Of a DNA stretch of 16,087 nt, positions 15,013-16,087 are shown piece by piece. The notes under the pieces are model-generated. The model was not told where the DNA came from. It searched no databases and was given only the letters and a program-made list of their open reading frames with translations. The position numbers and the translations under genes were made by a program. The stretch's first letter is position 1, and each line of letters begins with the position of its first letter. Where the stretch lies: positions 1-16,087 of the forward strand of contig JAZNOK010000048.1 in NCBI GenBank assembly GCA_045580775.1, read 5' to 3'. Source of the DNA: JAZMZS01 sp045580775 (GTDB lineage: Bacteria; Bacillota; Clostridia; Oscillospirales; CAG-272).

Positions 15013-16087
15013 ATGAAAAAGATAGCTATAACACTGATAACGGCACTTACTTTGATAGTGATGTGTGCTGCTATGTGCGTTGCTGTGTCGGCTGACGGTA
15101 ATGTAGTGTACCTCAGAGACGGAGGCACAGGAGACGGAAAGACGGATATGACCCCTGTAGGAAAGCTGGGAGATGCTTATTCGGCACTCGGTGATAACGG
15201 AGGTACTATTGTTATATGCGGAAGCTACAATTTCTCATCTTCATGCGACAGCTCTCACTATATAGCACCTGCACATAAGGGAAATATCACCGTTACTCAG
15301 GTATATAACGGCAAGGACTATCGCGACGGACAGAATGATACACTATATGTAAAGAAGGGTTCCAGATGGGGTCTGAACGGTCCTCATACCTTTGAGAATA
15401 TCAATTTCAAGGATGATGGAGGAAAGTTCCTTCTGATCGTTTGTCAGTTCAATCCTATTGTTATCGGTGAGGGAGTTGAGAATGTTAACTTCCCGAACAA
15501 GAATTTGGGTTCGGCTCTTACGCTTCTTGGCGGAGTGCAAAAGGACTTTGACCGTCAGTCTAAGATCGAGACCAACCTGCCTACTTCTATCACGGTCAAT
15601 AGCGGAAAGTTCATTATCGTAGGTAACAGCCGCCAGGTCGACCTGCCCAAGGGTAGATTTTCAGGCGATATAAATATTACAATCAACGGCGGAGAGATCA
15701 ACACTATCTATGCAGGTAACGTAAATAACGGACTATCCCTGGGAAAGATCAACCTTACGATAACAGGAGGAGTATTTAGCGGTAAAATCCTGCTCAATAA
15801 CAACTCTGCAGACTTTTCCTGCCATGAAGGAGATGCTACAGTAACCATCACGGGAGGAGACTTCAGCTCTTGCAAGAAGATCGCAGGAGCGGGAGGCACA
15901 AATAATGTAATAGACATCAGCGGATATGACAAGAAGAGTGATATCCAGGCAATAGCTAAGGATTTTGCCAATATTATAACCGACCCTGGACAGGCTCCGG
16001 CAGATACTGCTGCACCAGAGACAACAGCTCCCGAGTCGACAAAGGCCACCAGGTCAAAAAATCCCTCTAAGACCATAACATCAGCAG
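15013..16087 (+). CDS. Secreted beta-helix protein, 3' end outside window
   Basis: The ATG at 15013 lies seven bases after AGGAG (15001-15005) and the frame stays open to the right edge (358 codons). A signal peptide (cut near Ala27, VSA-DG) leads into a module (30-318) clearly paralogous to residues 33-325 of the first dockerin esterase. Shared stretches include GNVVYL/ENVVYL, GGTIV(I/V)CG, TVTQVY/KVTQVY, FENINFK, QFNP(I/L)V(I/M)GEG, L(T)LLGG/LTILGG, and the ladder turns NGGEINTIYAG and TGGDFSSC. From about residue 327 a Pro/Thr/Ala-rich linker begins (APADTAAPETTAPEST), as used in rumen bacteria between secreted modules. What follows the linker is not visible: an esterase, a dockerin or a surface anchor are all possible. 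Confidence 0.88.
   Translation, partial: MKKIAITLITALTLIVMCAAMCVAVSADGNVVYLRDGGTGDGKTDMTPVGKLGDAYSALGDNGGTIVICGSYNFSSSCDSSHYIAPAHKGNITVTQVYNGKDYRDGQNDTLYVKKGSRWGLNGPHTFENINFKDDGGKFLLIVCQFNPIVIGEGVENVNFPNKNLGSALTLLGGVQKDFDRQSKIETNLPTSITVNSGKFIIVGNSRQVDLPKGRFSGDINITINGGEINTIYAGNVNNGLSLGKINLTITGGVFSGKILLNNNSADFSCHEGDATVTITGGDFSSCKKIAGAGGTNNVIDISGYDKKSDIQAIAKDFANIITDPGQAPADTAAPETTAPESTKATRSKNPSKTITSA

Noticed and set aside
1..16087. CRISPR array, tRNA or rRNA genes
   Set aside because: No regularly spaced repeats, cloverleaf-like sequence or rRNA signature found on reading both strands.

Overview
The window reads as a chromosome segment of a fibre-degrading Gram-positive anaerobe of the Clostridia, most likely Ruminococcus or a close relative. 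The support is two type I dockerin modules, very large multi-domain secreted carbohydrate-active enzymes, Gram-positive RBSs (AGGAGA, GGAGGT) and promoters, and a housekeeping run of M24 peptidase, efp and a CD1247-type protein. The genus is an inference from gene content, not a database match.

Layout. Positions 1-1601 hold the 3' part of a GH43-type glycosidase that enters from the left. It converges on pfkA (minus strand, 1672-2751) across a shared bidirectional terminator. A divergent promoter region follows. Next is a plus-strand run: an unknown lipoprotein with propeller-like repeats, an endonuclease IV-like TIM-barrel protein and an M24 aminopeptidase, the last two overlapping at TAATG. 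efp has its own promoter, and a CD1247-like Cys/Asp-rich protein follows, closed by a strong terminator.

From 7605 to the right edge the content is secreted enzymes. First is a 633-residue beta-helix/esterase/dockerin protein. Second is a 1382-residue protein with two beta-helix-like units, an esterase, an internal dockerin, a sialidase-fold propeller and a CBM9-like end. Then come a small membrane protein, a possible 44-residue overlapping ORF, and the start of a third beta-helix protein cut by the right edge. Hairpins separate most of these genes and each has its own candidate promoter.

How they fit together. The esterase domains, the GH43 and the propeller domain suggest removal of side chains from, and cleavage of, a decorated plant polysaccharide such as arabinan or arabinoxylan. 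The dockerins would place two of the enzymes on a cellulosome. The most unusual theme is a roughly 180-290 residue N-terminal beta-helix-like module found four times in three adjacent genes, in front of different partners. I know no named family for it. I saw no CRISPR array, tRNA, rRNA, transposase or phage gene.
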